Source: Pseudonocardia petroleophila (GTDB lineage Bacteria; Actinomycetota; Actinomycetes; Mycobacteriales; Pseudonocardiaceae). Taken from it: a stretch of DNA of 64,000 bases. Under the pieces are notes generated by a model. That model worked only from the letters and a program-made list of their open reading frames with translations. It ran no database searches and was not told where the DNA came from. Both the position numbers and the translations under genes were made by a program. The stretch spans positions 2,363,501-2,427,500 of the forward strand of contig NZ_CP060131.1 of the NCBI RefSeq assembly GCF_014235185.1, written 5' to 3'. This document shows, in pieces, positions 56,326-64,000 of this stretch. Position 1 is the first letter of the stretch. The number at the start of each line of letters is the position of its first letter.

Positions 56326-57423
56326 ATGACTGCAGCAAACGGGGGCACCACCGTCGGTGTGCCCCGCGAGTCCGGAGCGGGGGAGCGCCGGGTCGCGCTG
56401 GTCCCCAAGGTGGTGGAGAAGCTCGTCGCCAGGGGCGTCGGGATCGTCGTCGAGTCCGGCGCCGGGCTCGGTGCCCTGATCCCCGACGACCTCTACGTCG
56501 CGGCCGGGGCCACGATCGGCGACCCGTGGTCGTCCGACGTCGTGGTCAAGGTGGCGCCGCCGAGCACCGAGGAGATCGGGCGGCTCCGGTCCGGCGCCAC
56601 GCTCATCGGCTTCCTCGCCCCGCGCACCGCACCCGAGTCGCTGGCCGCGCTGAAGGCCGCCGGCGTGGTGGCGTTCGCGATGGAGGCCATCCCGCGCATC
56701 TCCCGCGCCCAGTCGATGGACGCGCTCTCGTCCCAGGGCAACGTGGCCGGGTACAAGGCCGTGCTGCTCGCGGCCGAGCGCTCCACGCGCTTCTTCCCGA
56801 TGCTGACCACGGCGGCGGGCACCGTGAAGCCCGCCCAGGCCCTGATCCTCGGGGTGGGCGTCGCCGGGCTCCAGGCGCTGGCCACCGCGAAGCGGCTCGG
56901 CGCCCGCACCACCGGCTACGACGTGCGTCCCGAGGTCGCCGACCAGGTGAAGTCCCTCGGCGCGCAGTGGCTCGACCTCGGGATCGAGGCGGTCGGCGAG
57001 GGCGGCTACGCCCGCGAGCTCACCGACGACGAGCGCACCGAGCAGCAGAAGCGGCTCGAGGAGGCGATCACCGGCTTCGACGTCGTGATCACCACCGCGA
57101 ACGTGCCGGGGCGCAAGGCCCCCACGCTGGTCACCGCGAAGGCGGTGGAGGGCATGCGGCCGGGCAGCGTCGTCGTCGACATGGCGGGGGAGAGCGGCGG
57201 CAACTGCGAGCTCACCGAGCCGGGCGAGGTCGTCGTCAAGCACGACGTCACGATCGCCTCGCCGCTCAACCTGCCCGCGACGATGCCCGAGCACGCCTCG
57301 GAGCTCTACGCGCGCAACGTCTCCGCGCTGCTGGAGCTGATGCTCGACAAGGAGGGCGCGCTGGCGCCCGACTTCGACGACGAGGTGCTCGCGAAGTCCT
57401 GCGTCACCCGGGAGGAGAGCTGA
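56326..57423 (+). CDS. pntAA: NAD(P) transhydrogenase alpha subunit, NAD-binding part
   Basis: 365 residues, domain I of the proton-translocating transhydrogenase. VPRESGAGERRVALVPKVVE at the start, Rossmann motif LGVGVAGLQALATAKRLGAR then TTGYDVRPEVADQVKSLGAQ, and DMAGESGGNCELTEPGEVVV. It binds NAD(H) and exchanges hydride with NADP bound by PntB. The three-gene split form (AA, AB, B) is usual in actinobacteria. Shares one base with pntAB. Confidence 0.95.
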   Translation: MTAANGGTTVGVPRESGAGERRVALVPKVVEKLVARGVGIVVESGAGLGALIPDDLYVAAGATIGDPWSSDVVVKVAPPSTEEIGRLRSGATLIGFLAPRTAPESLAALKAAGVVAFAMEAIPRISRAQSMDALSSQGNVAGYKAVLLAAERSTRFFPMLTTAAGTVKPAQALILGVGVAGLQALATAKRLGARTTGYDVRPEVADQVKSLGAQWLDLGIEAVGEGGYARELTDDERTEQQKRLEEAITGFDVVITTANVPGRKAPTLVTAKAVEGMRPGSVVVDMAGESGGNCELTEPGEVVVKHDVTIASPLNLPATMPEHASELYARNVSALLELMLDKEGALAPDFDDEVLAKSCVTREES

Positions 57424-57773
57424 TGGACGTCGCCGTACTGGCCGCCGACGCGGCCGAGGCGGGCTCGTCGGGCCTGCTCGCCAACATCGCGATCCTCGTC
57501 CTGGCCGGCTTCGTCGGCTTCGCGGTGATCTCGAAGGTGCCCAACACGCTGCACACGCCGCTCATGTCGGGCACGAACGCCATCCACGGCATCGTGCTGC
57601 TCGGCGGCCTGATCGTGCTCGGCCGGCTGGAGAACCCCTCCGTCGGCGACGCGATCATCCTGGTGGTCGCGATCGCCTTCGGCATGATCAACGTGATCGG
57701 CGGATTCCTGGTCACCGACCGGATGCTCGGCATGTTCAAGGCCAAGCCCGTGCAGAAGAAGGGCGACTCCTGA
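57423..57773 (+). CDS. pntAB: NAD(P) transhydrogenase alpha subunit, membrane part
   Basis: 116 residues with three or four membrane helices (IAILVLAGFVGFAVISKVPN, HGIVLLGGLIVLGRL, IILVVAIAFGMINVIGGFLV, TDRMLGMF). The VPNTLHTPLMSGTNAIHGIV segment is the family signature. With the helices of PntB it forms the proton channel. Coupled at both ends by TGATG. Confidence 0.95.
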   Translation: MDVAVLAADAAEAGSSGLLANIAILVLAGFVGFAVISKVPNTLHTPLMSGTNAIHGIVLLGGLIVLGRLENPSVGDAIILVVAIAFGMINVIGGFLVTDRMLGMFKAKPVQKKGDS

Positions 57774-59155
57774 TGGACGTGCTGATCCCGGTCCTCTACA
57801 TCATCGCCTTCGGCCTGTTCATCTACGGCCTGATGGGGCTCACCGGCCCGAAGACGGCGGTGCGCGGCAACAAGATCGCCGCGGTCGGCATGACGATCGC
57901 CGTGGTCGCCACGCTGCTCACCGTCACGCACAACTGGATCCTGATCATCGTCGGGCTCGTGATCGGCACGGTCCTGGGCGTGCCGTCGGCCCAGAAGGTG
58001 CAGATGACGGCGATCCCGCAGATGGTCGCGCTGTTCAACGGCGTCGGCGGTGGCGCGGTGGCGCTGATCGCGTGGTCGGAGTTCCGCACCACGGAGTCGT
58101 TCTCCGGCGAGCCGACCTACGTGATCGTCGCGTCGCTGTTCGCGGCGATCATCGGCTCGGTCTCGTTCTGGGGCTCGATCATCGCCTACGGCAAGCTGCA
58201 GGAGATCCTCCCCGGCCGCCCGATCGGGCTCGGCCGCGCGCAGCAGTTCGTCAACCTGCTGCTGCTGGCCGGCGCGATCGCGTGCGCCGTCGTGGCCGGG
58301 CTGGGCGGGGCGGCCGAGATCTGGATCATCGGGCTGCTGGTGGTCGCGGCGGTGCTCGGCGTGCTCGTGGTGCTGCCCATCGGCGGCGCCGACATGCCGG
58401 TCGTCATCTCGCTGCTCAACGCGCTCACCGGCCTCTCGGCGGCGGCGGCCGGCCTCGCGCTCGACAACACCGCGATGATTGTCGCGGGCATGATCGTCGG
58501 GGCGTCGGGCTCGATCCTGACCAACCAGATGGCCGTGGCGATGAACCGCACGATCCCGGCGATCGTCGCGGGCGGGTTCGGCGGAACCACGCTGGTGCCC
58601 GGCGCCGACGACGGCGTCGACCGCACCGTGAAGTCGACGTCCGCGGCCGACGCCGCGGTCCAGATGGCGTACGCGTCGTCGGTGATCGTGGTGCCCGGCT
58701 ACGGGCTCGCCGTCGCGCAGGCGCAGCACGCCGTCAAGGACATGGCGAAGCTGCTCGAGGCGAAGGGCGTCGAGGTCAAGTACGCCATCCACCCCGTCGC
58801 CGGGCGCATGCCGGGGCACATGAACGTCCTGCTCGCCGAGGCCGACGTCTCCTACGACGCGCTCAAGGAGATGGACGACATCAACGACGAGTTCTCCCGC
58901 ACCGACGTCACGCTGGTGATCGGGGCGAACGACGTCACCAACCCGGCGGCGCGGTCGGACTCGTCGAGCCCGATCTACGGGATGCCGATCCTCAACGTCG
59001 ACCAGAGCCACTCGGTCATCGTGCTCAAGCGCTCGATGAGCAGCGGCTTCGCCGGCATCGACAACCCGCTGTTCTACGCCGACAACACCTCGATGCTGTT
59101 CGGTGACGCGAAGAAGTCGGTCGCGGAGGTCACCGAGGAGCTCAAGGCGCTGTAG
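57773..59155 (+). CDS. pntB: NAD(P) transhydrogenase beta subunit
   Basis: 460 residues. About eight or nine membrane helices, then the NADP-binding domain III: VIVVPGYGLAVAQAQHAVKD, HPVAGRMPGHMNVLLAEADV, DVTLVIGANDVTNPAARSDS and VLKRSMSSGFAGIDNPLFYA. The complete enzyme uses the proton gradient to make NADPH from NADH. Last gene of the operon; a leaderless-type promoter for the next gene starts 14 bases later and no strong hairpin intervenes. Confidence 0.96.
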   Translation: MDVLIPVLYIIAFGLFIYGLMGLTGPKTAVRGNKIAAVGMTIAVVATLLTVTHNWILIIVGLVIGTVLGVPSAQKVQMTAIPQMVALFNGVGGGAVALIAWSEFRTTESFSGEPTYVIVASLFAAIIGSVSFWGSIIAYGKLQEILPGRPIGLGRAQQFVNLLLLAGAIACAVVAGLGGAAEIWIIGLLVVAAVLGVLVVLPIGGADMPVVISLLNALTGLSAAAAGLALDNTAMIVAGMIVGASGSILTNQMAVAMNRTIPAIVAGGFGGTTLVPGADDGVDRTVKSTSAADAAVQMAYASSVIVVPGYGLAVAQAQHAVKDMAKLLEAKGVEVKYAIHPVAGRMPGHMNVLLAEADVSYDALKEMDDINDEFSRTDVTLVIGANDVTNPAARSDSSSPIYGMPILNVDQSHSVIVLKRSMSSGFAGIDNPLFYADNTSMLFGDAKKSVAEVTEELKAL

Positions 59156-59168
59156 CGGTCGGGGGGAG

Positions 59169-59174
59169 TACGGT
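59169..59174 (+). promoter_or_regulatory. putative leaderless -10 before the phosphotransferase-like gene
   Basis: TACGGT seven bases before the GTG at 59182, no ribosome site. The same hexamer and spacing occur before the DUF4139 gene. Confidence 0.55.
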
Positions 59175-59181
59175 CGCCCGC

Positions 59182-61755
59182 GTGGTGGCCGTGCTCGCCC
59201 TCGCCGACGTCGGACGCGCCGACGTCGCGCTGGCCGGTGGCAAGGGCGCGAACCTCGGCGAGCTGATGCGGGCCGGGCTGCCGGTGCCGCCCGGTTTCGT
59301 GGTCCCCACCCCGGCCTACGCCGCCTTCGTGGCCGACGCGGGGATCGGGGCCGAGGTGGTGGCGCTGGCCCGGGCCGGGGAGCCCGACGCGGCCGACCGG
59401 ATCGGGGCGCTGTTCGCCGGGCACCCGCTGACCGGACCCGTGGCCGACGCGGTGGTGCGGGCCTACGCCGACCTCGGCGGCGGTCCGGTCGCGGTCCGCT
59501 CCTCGGCCACCGTGGAGGACCTCGAGGGCGCCAGCTCCGCCGGGCAGCAGGACACCTACCTGCACCGCACCGGGGCCGACGCGGTGCTCGCGGCCGTCCG
59601 CGACTGCTGGGCCTCGCTGTGGACCGCGCGGGCGATGGCCTACCGCGCCCGCGCGGGCGTCGACCCGGGGTCGGTGAGCCTGGCCGTCGTGGTGCAGCGG
59701 ATGGTCGCGGCGCGCTCGTCGGGCGTCCTGTTCACCGCCGACCCGGCCAGCGGGCGTCGCGACCGGGCGGCGGTGAGCGCGGCGTGGGGGCTGGGTGAGT
59801 CGGTCGTCGGTGGCACGGTGAGCACCGACGACCTCGTCGTCGACACGGCCACCGGCGCCGTCGTCAGCCGGACGGTGGCCGACAAGGCGGTGATGACGGT
59901 CGCCACCGCGACCGGGACGCGCGAGGACCCGGTGCCGGAGAACCGGCGCCGGACGGCGGTGCTCGACGACGCCGCGGCGGCCGAGCTGGTGGCGCTCGGC
60001 GTCCGGATCGCCGGGCTGTTCGGCTCGCCCCAGGACGTCGAGTGGGCGCGCGACGCCGACGGGGCGTTCCACGTCGTCCAGGCCCGGCCGATCACCGCGC
60101 TGCCGGAGCCGACCGGCGACGTGCCGACGAGCTGGCCGGTGCCCCACCCGGGCGGCACGTACTTCCGCGCGAGCATCGTCGAACAGCTGCCCGACCCCCT
60201 GACGCCGCTGTTCGCCGACCTGGTCGACGGCTCGGTGAGCCGCTCGCTCGGCGCGCTCATGGCGACCGCGTTCGGCGCCCCGCTGCGCGACGGTGACCTG
60301 TCGTTCCCCACCGTCAACGGCTACGCGTACTACTTCTACCGCAACACCGGACTGATCCGGATGCTGCTGCGCACGCCGCAGGCCGGGCGGGCGCTGCTCG
60401 GGCGCGGCGCCGGTGAGCTGCGCGGCGGCGTCGACGGGTGGCGGGAGCGGTCGCACCCCGCCTACGTCGCCGAGGTGCGCGCGTGGTCCGGTCGCGACCC
60501 GGCCGGGCTCACCGGCGCCGAGATCCTCGACGGCGTGGGCGCCCTGCTCGACGCGGGCACGCGGTACTACACGGCGGTGCAGTCGATCATCCCGCTCGCG
60601 GCTGGGTCGGAGATCGTGTTCGCCGCGTTCTACGACGCGCTCGTGCGCCGCGCCGGCGACCCGGCCGCGTCGACGTTCCTCGTGGGTTTCGACAGCCGTC
60701 CGCTGCAGGCCGAGACGTCCCTCTACGACCTCGCGCACGCCCCGCGCGACGCCGCCTGGGACGAGCGGTTCCGCGCCCACCTCGCCGCGTTCGGGCACAC
60801 CGTCTACAACCTGGACTTCGCGAGCCCCGTCCCCGCAGACGACCCCGGGCCGCTGCACGCGACGATCCGGTTCTTCGCCGACGGCGGGGGCACCGACCCC
60901 TACGAGCGGCAGCGCCGCGCGGCCGCGCTGCGCGACGAGCTGACCCGCGTCACCCGGGCCCGGCTCGACCCGCTGCGGCGCGCGCTGTTCGACCGGCTGC
61001 TCGCCGCCGCGCAGCGCACCGGGCCGGTGCGCGAGGACGCGCTGGCCGACGTCGGGCTGGCCTGGCCCGCGATGCGCCGGATGCTGCGCGAGCTCGGGCG
61101 CCGGCTCGTCGACGACGGGGTGGTGGCCGACGCCGACGACGTGTTCTGGCTGCGGCACGCCGAGCTGCGCGGCTACGTCGACGGCGTGCGCGCCGACCAC
61201 CGGGCCGACGTCGACGCGCGGCGGATGGTCTGGCGCGGGCAGCGCCGGGCCACCCCGCCGCAGCTGCTGCCCGAGCGGCCCTGGATGAGCCGCCTGCTCG
61301 GGGCGGTGATGCCGGGCCGCGAGGGCGTGCAGACCGGCCCGGTCGTCCGCGGCACCGGCGCGAGCGCGGGGCAGGTGACGGCCCGGGCCCGCGTCCTCGA
61401 CGGGCCGGGCGACTTCGCCGACCTCGTACCGGGCGAGGTGCTCGTCGCCCGCATCACCACCCCCGCGTGGACGCCGCTGTTCGCGATGGCCGCCGCCGTC
61501 GTCACCGACATCGGCGGGCCGCTGAGCCACGGGTCGATCGTCGCCCGTGAGTACGGCATCCCGGCGGTGCTCGGCACGGGGTCGGCGACCGGCCGGATCC
61601 GGACCGGGCAGCCGGTGCGGGTCGACGGGGACGCCGGCACCGTGACGCTGCTCGACGAGCCCGCCGCCGCGGAGCCCGCCGTCCCCCGGCGGTGGCCGGG
61701 GTGGGTGGCGGCGGCCGTCGTCGCCGGGCTGATCGTCCGTCGCCTGCGCCGCTGA
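59182..61755 (+). CDS. PEP synthase/rifampin-phosphotransferase-like protein with C-terminal membrane segment
   Basis: 857 residues. N-terminal ATP-grasp (PEP/pyruvate-binding type): GGKGANLGEL with Lys21, AVRSSATVEDLEGASSAGQQ with Arg106, and DVEW...VVQARPIT near 280-310. The C-terminal swivelling phosphohistidine domain has GGPLSHGSIVAREYGIPAVL with catalytic His783. The middle ~450 residues lack a PEP-synthase TIM barrel, so order and length match rifampin phosphotransferases (ATP domain, substrate domain, His domain). Unlike those, it ends with a likely membrane helix (WPGWVAAAVVAGLIV, ~841-855) and basic residues. The substrate may be rifamycin or another hydroxyl compound; this is open. 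Confidence 0.75.
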   Translation: MVAVLALADVGRADVALAGGKGANLGELMRAGLPVPPGFVVPTPAYAAFVADAGIGAEVVALARAGEPDAADRIGALFAGHPLTGPVADAVVRAYADLGGGPVAVRSSATVEDLEGASSAGQQDTYLHRTGADAVLAAVRDCWASLWTARAMAYRARAGVDPGSVSLAVVVQRMVAARSSGVLFTADPASGRRDRAAVSAAWGLGESVVGGTVSTDDLVVDTATGAVVSRTVADKAVMTVATATGTREDPVPENRRRTAVLDDAAAAELVALGVRIAGLFGSPQDVEWARDADGAFHVVQARPITALPEPTGDVPTSWPVPHPGGTYFRASIVEQLPDPLTPLFADLVDGSVSRSLGALMATAFGAPLRDGDLSFPTVNGYAYYFYRNTGLIRMLLRTPQAGRALLGRGAGELRGGVDGWRERSHPAYVAEVRAWSGRDPAGLTGAEILDGVGALLDAGTRYYTAVQSIIPLAAGSEIVFAAFYDALVRRAGDPAASTFLVGFDSRPLQAETSLYDLAHAPRDAAWDERFRAHLAAFGHTVYNLDFASPVPADDPGPLHATIRFFADGGGTDPYERQRRAAALRDELTRVTRARLDPLRRALFDRLLAAAQRTGPVREDALADVGLAWPAMRRMLRELGRRLVDDGVVADADDVFWLRHAELRGYVDGVRADHRADVDARRMVWRGQRRATPPQLLPERPWMSRLLGAVMPGREGVQTGPVVRGTGASAGQVTARARVLDGPGDFADLVPGEVLVARITTPAWTPLFAMAAAVVTDIGGPLSHGSIVAREYGIPAVLGTGSATGRIRTGQPVRVDGDAGTVTLLDEPAAAEPAVPRRWPGWVAAAVVAGLIVRRLRR

Positions 61756-61761
61756 CGGCGC

Positions 61762-61767
61762 TACGGT
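61762..61767 (+). promoter_or_regulatory. putative leaderless -10 before the DUF4139 gene
   Basis: TACGGT seven bases before the ATG at 61775, with only 19 bases separating that ATG from the previous stop and no ribosome site. Confidence 0.55.
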
Positions 61768-61774
61768 GCGGTCC

Positions 61775-63283
61775 ATGGACCTCCCGGCCCCGATCGTCGC
61801 CGTCACCGTGCACCCCCGCCGCGCCCGCGTGACGCGGCGCGCCCGGGCGGCCGTCGCGGCCGGGCGGACCGATCTCGTCGTCGCCGACCTCCCGCCCACG
61901 CTGCTGCCGGACTCGGTGCGCGCGGTGGCGGGCGGGGCCCGGGTCGTCGGCGTCGACGTGCTCCGGCGCGACCTCGCGGAGGTGCCCGACGACCGCGTGC
62001 GGGCCGCGGAGGCCGCGGTGCGCGACGCGGAGCGCGCGCTCGCGGCCGTCGACGGGGCCGACGCGGGCGAGTCCGCCCGCGAGGACCTGCTGCGCCGGCT
62101 CGCGCTGCGCAGCGGCGACCGGCTCGCAGCCGCGCTGGCCGACGGGTCGGCCGAGCCGGCCCGGGCGGGGGAGATCGGGGCGGCGGTGGCCGCGCAGATC
62201 ACCGAGGTCGCAGCGGCCCGCCGCGCCCACGCCGAGGCCCGGGTCGACGCCGGGCACCGGCTCACCGCAGCCCGCGCCGAGCTCGACCGGCTGCGCGGCT
62301 CCGCCCGCACCCGGCGCGAGGCGGTGATCGGGATCGAGGCCGACGCGGCGGGCGACGTCGACGTCGAGCTGACCTACGTGGTCGACGGCGCGAGCTGGAC
62401 GTCGGCCTACGACGCCCGCCTCGACGACGACGGCCGCGTCACGCTCACCTGGTTCGGGATGGTCGTCCAGGAGACCGGGGAGGACTGGCCGGCGTGCGAG
62501 CTGACCCTGTCGACGGCCCGGCCCTCGGTCACCACGACGCTGCCCGAGCTGGAGCCGTGGTGGATCGACCTCGCCCGGCCGCGGCCGGAGATCGCGATGG
62601 CCGCCGGGGCGGTGCCCGCGGCCCCGCTGCTGCGGGGCAAGGCGGTGGAGGCCGTCCCCGAGGAGGGGCTCGCGGCGGGCACCTGGCGGCTCGCCCGGCC
62701 CACCGCGGTCGCCGCCGACGGCACCCCGCACCGCACGACGGTCACGACGGTGCGGGCCGACGCCCGCCTCGACCACCTCGCCGTCCCCGTGCTGGGTCCC
62801 GACGCGCACCTGCGGGCCACGCTCGTCAACCCGAGCGGGCACGTGCTGCCGGCCGGGCCGGTGTCGACGTTCCTGGCCGACGCCTACGTCGGCACGACGG
62901 CGCTGGAGACCACCGCGCCCGACGGCGGGATCGAGCTCGCGCTGGGCGTCGACGACCGGGTGGTGGTGGAGCGCGAGCTGGAGTCGCGCACCGCGCACCG
63001 GGCGCGGTTCGGTGCGCAGCGGGGCGCGGTGCAGCGCTGGCGCACCACGGTCACCAACCACCGGCCCGCCGAGGCGCGCGTGGTGGTGCGGGACCGGCTC
63101 CCGGTGTCGCGCGCGGCGGAGGTGAAGGTCGTCGAGGTCGAGCTGGTGCCCGAGCCGGCCGAGCGCGACGAGCTGGGCCGCTGCGAGTGGGTCGCGCGGA
63201 TCCCGCCGGGCGGCCGCTGGGAGGTCTCCGTGCGGTACGGGGTGGAGCATCCGAAGGACGTCGGGGTCACCGGCTACCGTTGA
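61775..63283 (+). CDS. DUF4139/DUF4140 (MuiA-like) protein
   Basis: 502 residues from ATG 61775. The N-terminal DUF4140 part (VAVTVHPRRARVTRRARAAV; GRTDLVVADLPPTLLPDSVR) is followed by an Ala/Arg-rich helical stretch (~residues 80-180, probable coiled coil) and the DUF4139 part beginning at VDVELTYVVDGASWTSAYDA, with LTLSTARPS, LVNPSGHVLPAGPVSTFLAD and VTNHRPAEARVVVRDRLPVS. The name of the family comes from a mucoidy inhibitor; its biochemical role is unknown. No signal peptide, so probably cytosolic. It stands close behind the phosphotransferase-like gene but with its own promoter candidate. Confidence 0.82.
   Translation: MDLPAPIVAVTVHPRRARVTRRARAAVAAGRTDLVVADLPPTLLPDSVRAVAGGARVVGVDVLRRDLAEVPDDRVRAAEAAVRDAERALAAVDGADAGESAREDLLRRLALRSGDRLAAALADGSAEPARAGEIGAAVAAQITEVAAARRAHAEARVDAGHRLTAARAELDRLRGSARTRREAVIGIEADAAGDVDVELTYVVDGASWTSAYDARLDDDGRVTLTWFGMVVQETGEDWPACELTLSTARPSVTTTLPELEPWWIDLARPRPEIAMAAGAVPAAPLLRGKAVEAVPEEGLAAGTWRLARPTAVAADGTPHRTTVTTVRADARLDHLAVPVLGPDAHLRATLVNPSGHVLPAGPVSTFLADAYVGTTALETTAPDGGIELALGVDDRVVVERELESRTAHRARFGAQRGAVQRWRTTVTNHRPAEARVVVRDRLPVSRAAEVKVVEVELVPEPAERDELGRCEWVARIPPGGRWEVSVRYGVEHPKDVGVTGYR
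63275..63280 (+). promoter_or_regulatory. putative leaderless -10 before the methyltransferase gene
   Basis: TACCGT seven bases before the ATG at 63288, inside the last codons of the DUF4139 gene. Confidence 0.5.
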
Positions 63284-63287
63284 CCGC

Positions 63288-63998
63288 ATGATCGATCTGG
63301 ACGGGGTGGTGGCGCTCTACCGCACCCACGCCGCCGACCTGTCCGCCGTGGTCGCCCGGCAGCGCGCGTTCCGCGAGGCCACGCCGTCGATGACCCCGCA
63401 GCTCGACGACGTCGAGGCCGAGGTCACCTACCTGCTCCTGCGCGACGCCCGCCCGGCGCACGTGATGGAGCTGGGCACGTTCCACGGCTGGTCGACGACC
63501 TGGATCCTGCAGGCGCTGCGCGACAACGGATCCGGGCACCTGCACTCGTTCGACCGCATCGACAACGTGCGCCGCACCGTCCCGCGCGAGCTGGCGCAGG
63601 ACCGGTGGACGTTCGTGCACGGCGACGTGCGCGAGCGGCTCGCGGACGTGCCGCGCGCGGCCGGCTACCTGTTCGTCGACGCGGCGCACACCGCGTCGTT
63701 CGCGCGGTGGTTCCTCGCGGAGCTGTTCCCGCTCGTGCCCGCCGGGATCCCGGTGAGCGTGCACGACGTGCACCACGGGCGGCGGGTCCTGCCGTTCACC
63801 GAGGGCGCGGTGCTGCTGCGGTGGATGCGCGAGCACGGCGTCGACGGGTTCACGGCGTCGCGGCGGCGGGCACCGGGGGTGTTCGCGCGGCTCGCGGCGG
63901 TGCGCGAGGAGCTCGGGCTCACCGGGGCGCGGGGGACGACCCGCAACCCGATGCTGTGGTTCACGATGCCGGAGCCGGCGACGTCGGCGCGGAGCTGA
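63288..63998 (+). CDS. class I SAM-dependent methyltransferase
   Basis: 236 residues, complete just before the right edge. SAM motif I is HVMELGTFHGWSTTWILQAL (~residues 58-77), the acidic post-I position is in HLHSFDRIDNVRR, and YLFVDAAHTASFARWFLAEL holds the DxxH motif typical of the Methyltransf_24 type, with SVHDVHHGRR after it. The D-x-H pattern suggests a metal-assisted O-methyl or sugar methyl transfer, but the acceptor is unknown. It starts four bases after the DUF4139 stop. Confidence 0.8.
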   Translation: MIDLDGVVALYRTHAADLSAVVARQRAFREATPSMTPQLDDVEAEVTYLLLRDARPAHVMELGTFHGWSTTWILQALRDNGSGHLHSFDRIDNVRRTVPRELAQDRWTFVHGDVRERLADVPRAAGYLFVDAAHTASFARWFLAELFPLVPAGIPVSVHDVHHGRRVLPFTEGAVLLRWMREHGVDGFTASRRRAPGVFARLAAVREELGLTGARGTTRNPMLWFTMPEPATSARS

Positions 63999-64000
63999 CC

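Noticed and set aside
59074-62310. A 1078-codon antisense frame across the phosphotransferase-like gene
   Set aside because: Arg/Ala/Pro-rich low complexity without domains; the plus strand has clear ATP-grasp and His-domain motifs.

Overview
The window is chromosomal DNA from a very GC-rich actinobacterium, most probably of the Pseudonocardia/Amycolatopsis type (Pseudonocardiales). The grounds are frequent GTG (and probably one TTG) starts, TANNNT-type -10 elements placed directly before start codons, the mycobacteria-like order hadA-hadB-trpT-secE-nusG-rplK-rplA, an mce lipid-transport operon, an NDMA-type alcohol dehydrogenase and an R2lox oxidase. I see no insertion sequence, prophage, CRISPR array or rRNA. 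Gene density is high, and nearly all cistrons within operons overlap by 1-4 bases.

Layout. 1-3.8 kb: end of hadA, hadB, a small conserved protein, tRNA-Trp, secE, nusG, rplK, rplA, closed by a strong bidirectional terminator. 3.8-12.2 kb: accessory genes. These are a CaiB-type CoA racemase/transferase with a MocR regulator and its palindromic operator, small unknown proteins, an SCP2-like protein, a NarL-type response regulator, a DinB protein, a sensor kinase, and an NDMA-type alcohol dehydrogenase paired with R2lox. 12.5-24.0 kb: a complete mce operon (ATPase, two YrbE permeases, MceA-F, two Mce-associated proteins). 24.0-25.4 kb: rplJ-rplL with an L10-type leader. 25.4-28.1 kb: acyl-CoA ligase and cyclase-family protein on the minus strand. 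28.3-36.2 kb: rpoB-rpoC with two candidate promoters. 36.2-38.5 kb: an alpha/beta-hydrolase fused to a Baeyer-Villiger-type monooxygenase, minus strand. 38.7-43.3 kb: str operon (rpsL, rpsG, fusA) and tuf. 43.6-53.4 kb: S10 and spc ribosomal protein operons from rpsJ to rplO. 53.4-56.2 kb: secY, adk, map. 56.3-59.2 kb: proton-translocating transhydrogenase pntAA-pntAB-pntB. 59.2-64.0 kb: a rifampin-phosphotransferase-like enzyme with a C-terminal membrane segment, a DUF4139 protein and a class I methyltransferase, each behind its own leaderless-type promoter.

How it works together. Most of the window is the transcription, translation and secretion core of the cell: NusG, RNA polymerase beta and beta', elongation factors G and Tu, 24 ribosomal proteins, SecE/SecY, adenylate kinase and methionine aminopeptidase. 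Between these blocks sit lipid-related modules: HadAB dehydratase, CoA racemase, Mce importer, R2lox, acyl-CoA ligase and the monooxygenase-hydrolase. The ribosomal genes are ordinary in order. Several encoded proteins carry unusual tails, most notably a C-terminal domain on L4, a long acidic N-terminus on NusG, and low-complexity tails on S3 and S5.

I found no clear wholly new system. The most distinctive points are the L4 appendage, the monooxygenase-hydrolase fusion, the membrane-anchored phosphotransferase-like protein, the R2lox/alcohol dehydrogenase pair, a nine-codon mini-ORF bridging rplR and rpsE, and the shared leaderless promoter pattern.
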